Of a DNA stretch of 64,000 bases, positions 63,192-64,000 are shown in pieces. Positions within the stretch are counted from its first letter, which is position 1; every line of letters starts with the position of its first letter. The stretch is from Rhodopirellula sp. P2. GTDB taxonomy: Bacteria; Planctomycetota; Planctomycetia; Pirellulales; Pirellulaceae. A program made the position numbers and the translations under genes. Below the pieces are notes generated by a model, which was given only the letters and a program-made list of their open reading frames with translations, was not told the origin of the DNA and made no database searches. The stretch lies in contig NZ_CP118225.1 in NCBI RefSeq assembly GCF_028768465.1, positions 5,871,001 through 5,935,000 on the forward strand, read 5' to 3'.

Positions 63192-64000
63192 TTGAGCTGG
63201 ACTGATTGCGGCCACTCGACGCGATTTTGGGTGTTGGATCGACGGAGCGATTCAAAGCCCATGATGCAGGACAGGTCACAACTGGAATTGGTCAACGGCC
63301 GACCAATGACGGGCTCGCGAGGCCCGTGGACCGCTCGCAACGCCTCCCTCCCCCCAAGCATTGCACACGGTTGCCAGTTGCGACCTGGCCTACAGATTTG
63401 CCCCTTCCTTGCCAATGGATCAATGCAAATTGCAAATTGGTTGCCCCCTAAACCTGAGCCGCTTGACGCTCGCCACGGCTGTCGTCCAGAACCTGAGCCG
63501 CTGGCGCTCGCCACGACTGTCGCGCGCAACCGAGGCTAACGCCAACGGCTCACATGGTGGCTGTCGTTTCTGCCAGCCCAGCCAATTTCAGATCGGCAAT
63601 GTTCACCTTGCAATTTGCAATCGACCAGGACGCACCAGGCCCGGACGGGCCGACACAACCATTGCCGGGGTCGCCAGGCCCCGGAAGCAGGCATGTTCTC
63701 CAAGCATCAAAACCCCGAAGGGGTGACAGAGGCTGCGCACCCAACCTGAGCCGCTGGCGTTAGCCACGGTTGCTACACCCAACCTGAGCCGTTTGGCGCT
63801 CGCCACGGTTGTCGCGCGCAACCGAGGCGAACGCCAACGGCTCACATGGCTGTCCTCGCCTCCCCCAAAATCAGATCTGCAATGCCCACTTTGCAATTTG
63901 CAATCGACCAGGACGCACCAGGCCCGGATGGGCCGACACAACCATTGCCGGGGTCGCCAGGCCCCGGAAGCAGGCATGTTCTCCAGGCATCAAAACCCCG
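63192..64000. repeat. Repeat-rich intergenic region with a ~290-base tandem duplication
   Basis: No gene is supported. A unit containing the phrases CCTGAGCCG...GCGCTCGCCACG, CGCGCGCAACCGAGG, CAACGGCTCACATGG, GCAATTTGCAATCGACC, GGGCCGACACAACC and GCCGGGGTCGCCAGGCCCCG appears twice. The corresponding marks are about 283-292 bases apart (for example GCAATTTGCAATCGACC at 63610 and 63893). Copy 2 runs to the end of the window. The CCCCGAAGGGGTGACAG phrase also seen near 2533 lies at about 63714-63730. Confidence 0.85.

Overview
The window looks like chromosomal DNA of a marine planctomycete close to Rhodopirellula. This is inferred from gene content and protein style, not from a database search. 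Supporting signs are: sulfatase-fold and 3-keto-disaccharide-hydrolase (DUF1080) proteins; TPR/FG-GAP/ASPIC-UnbV secreted proteins; short membrane proteins with the FSLRQLLL or NPYxxP motifs; a fused GldF-GldG protein; weak or absent Shine-Dalgarno sequences with GTG/TTG starts; and many intergenic palindromic repeats. No rRNA, tRNA, CRISPR array, prophage or insertion sequence was recognised.

Layout. 1-8.2 kb: a degenerate sulfatase-like protein coupled to alanine dehydrogenase, a repeat block, an acidic membrane-anchored protein, an HtrA/DegP protease with a clear terminator, ADP-glucose pyrophosphorylase (glgC) and a GGDEF protein. 8.4-11.5 kb: overlapping nagB-nagA (amino-sugar catabolism), divergent from an atypical Nramp-type transporter. 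11.5-13.8 kb: a SelA-like PLP-fold protein whose Schiff-base lysine position is valine, and a small secreted protein. 13.8-17.7 kb: the flagellar export core fliP-fliQ-fliR-flhB, followed by a DUF2461 gene. 18-23.8 kb: an RGG/EF-hand secreted protein, a tandem-PilZ protein, and a two-gene envelope or polysaccharide-export unit. 23.8-28 kb: an ABC exporter pair and an MFS transporter. 28-34 kb: a ROK kinase, valyl-tRNA synthetase with a zinc-ribbon insert, and citramalate synthase. 34-39.5 kb: a CrtI-like FAD oxidoreductase translationally coupled to a second, paralogous ABC exporter pair, flanked by two small membrane proteins. 40-44.7 kb: an old-yellow-enzyme homologue, a DapA-superfamily lyase, a Rid-family deaminase and a tRNA-dihydrouridine synthase. 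44.7-54.4 kb: an orphan DnaE2/ImuC polymerase, a large TPR-FG-GAP-ASPIC lipoprotein, a secreted beta-propeller protein, a four-helix membrane protein and a sialidase-like protein. 54.7-60.7 kb: a Gld-type ABC system (ATPase, fused permease/GldG protein, DUF4340 protein). 60.8-63.2 kb: a 58-residue basic protein, a secreted DUF1080-DUF442 fusion and a small WYL-like protein. 63.2 kb to the end: gene-poor, repeat-rich DNA.

How the parts work together. Translational coupling is strong in several places: 4-base overlaps link nagB-nagA, both ABC ATPase-permease pairs and the CrtI-like gene with its ABC ATPase, and fliP-fliQ-fliR-flhB is equally tight. The points most worth following are the lysine-less SelA-like protein, the zinc ribbon in ValRS, the NagA reduced to its barrel, the CrtI-like/ABC three-gene unit, the cysteine-rich insert in the polysaccharide-export protein, and a shared family of dispersed palindromic repeats. 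No complete, clearly new multi-gene system could be shown from sequence alone.
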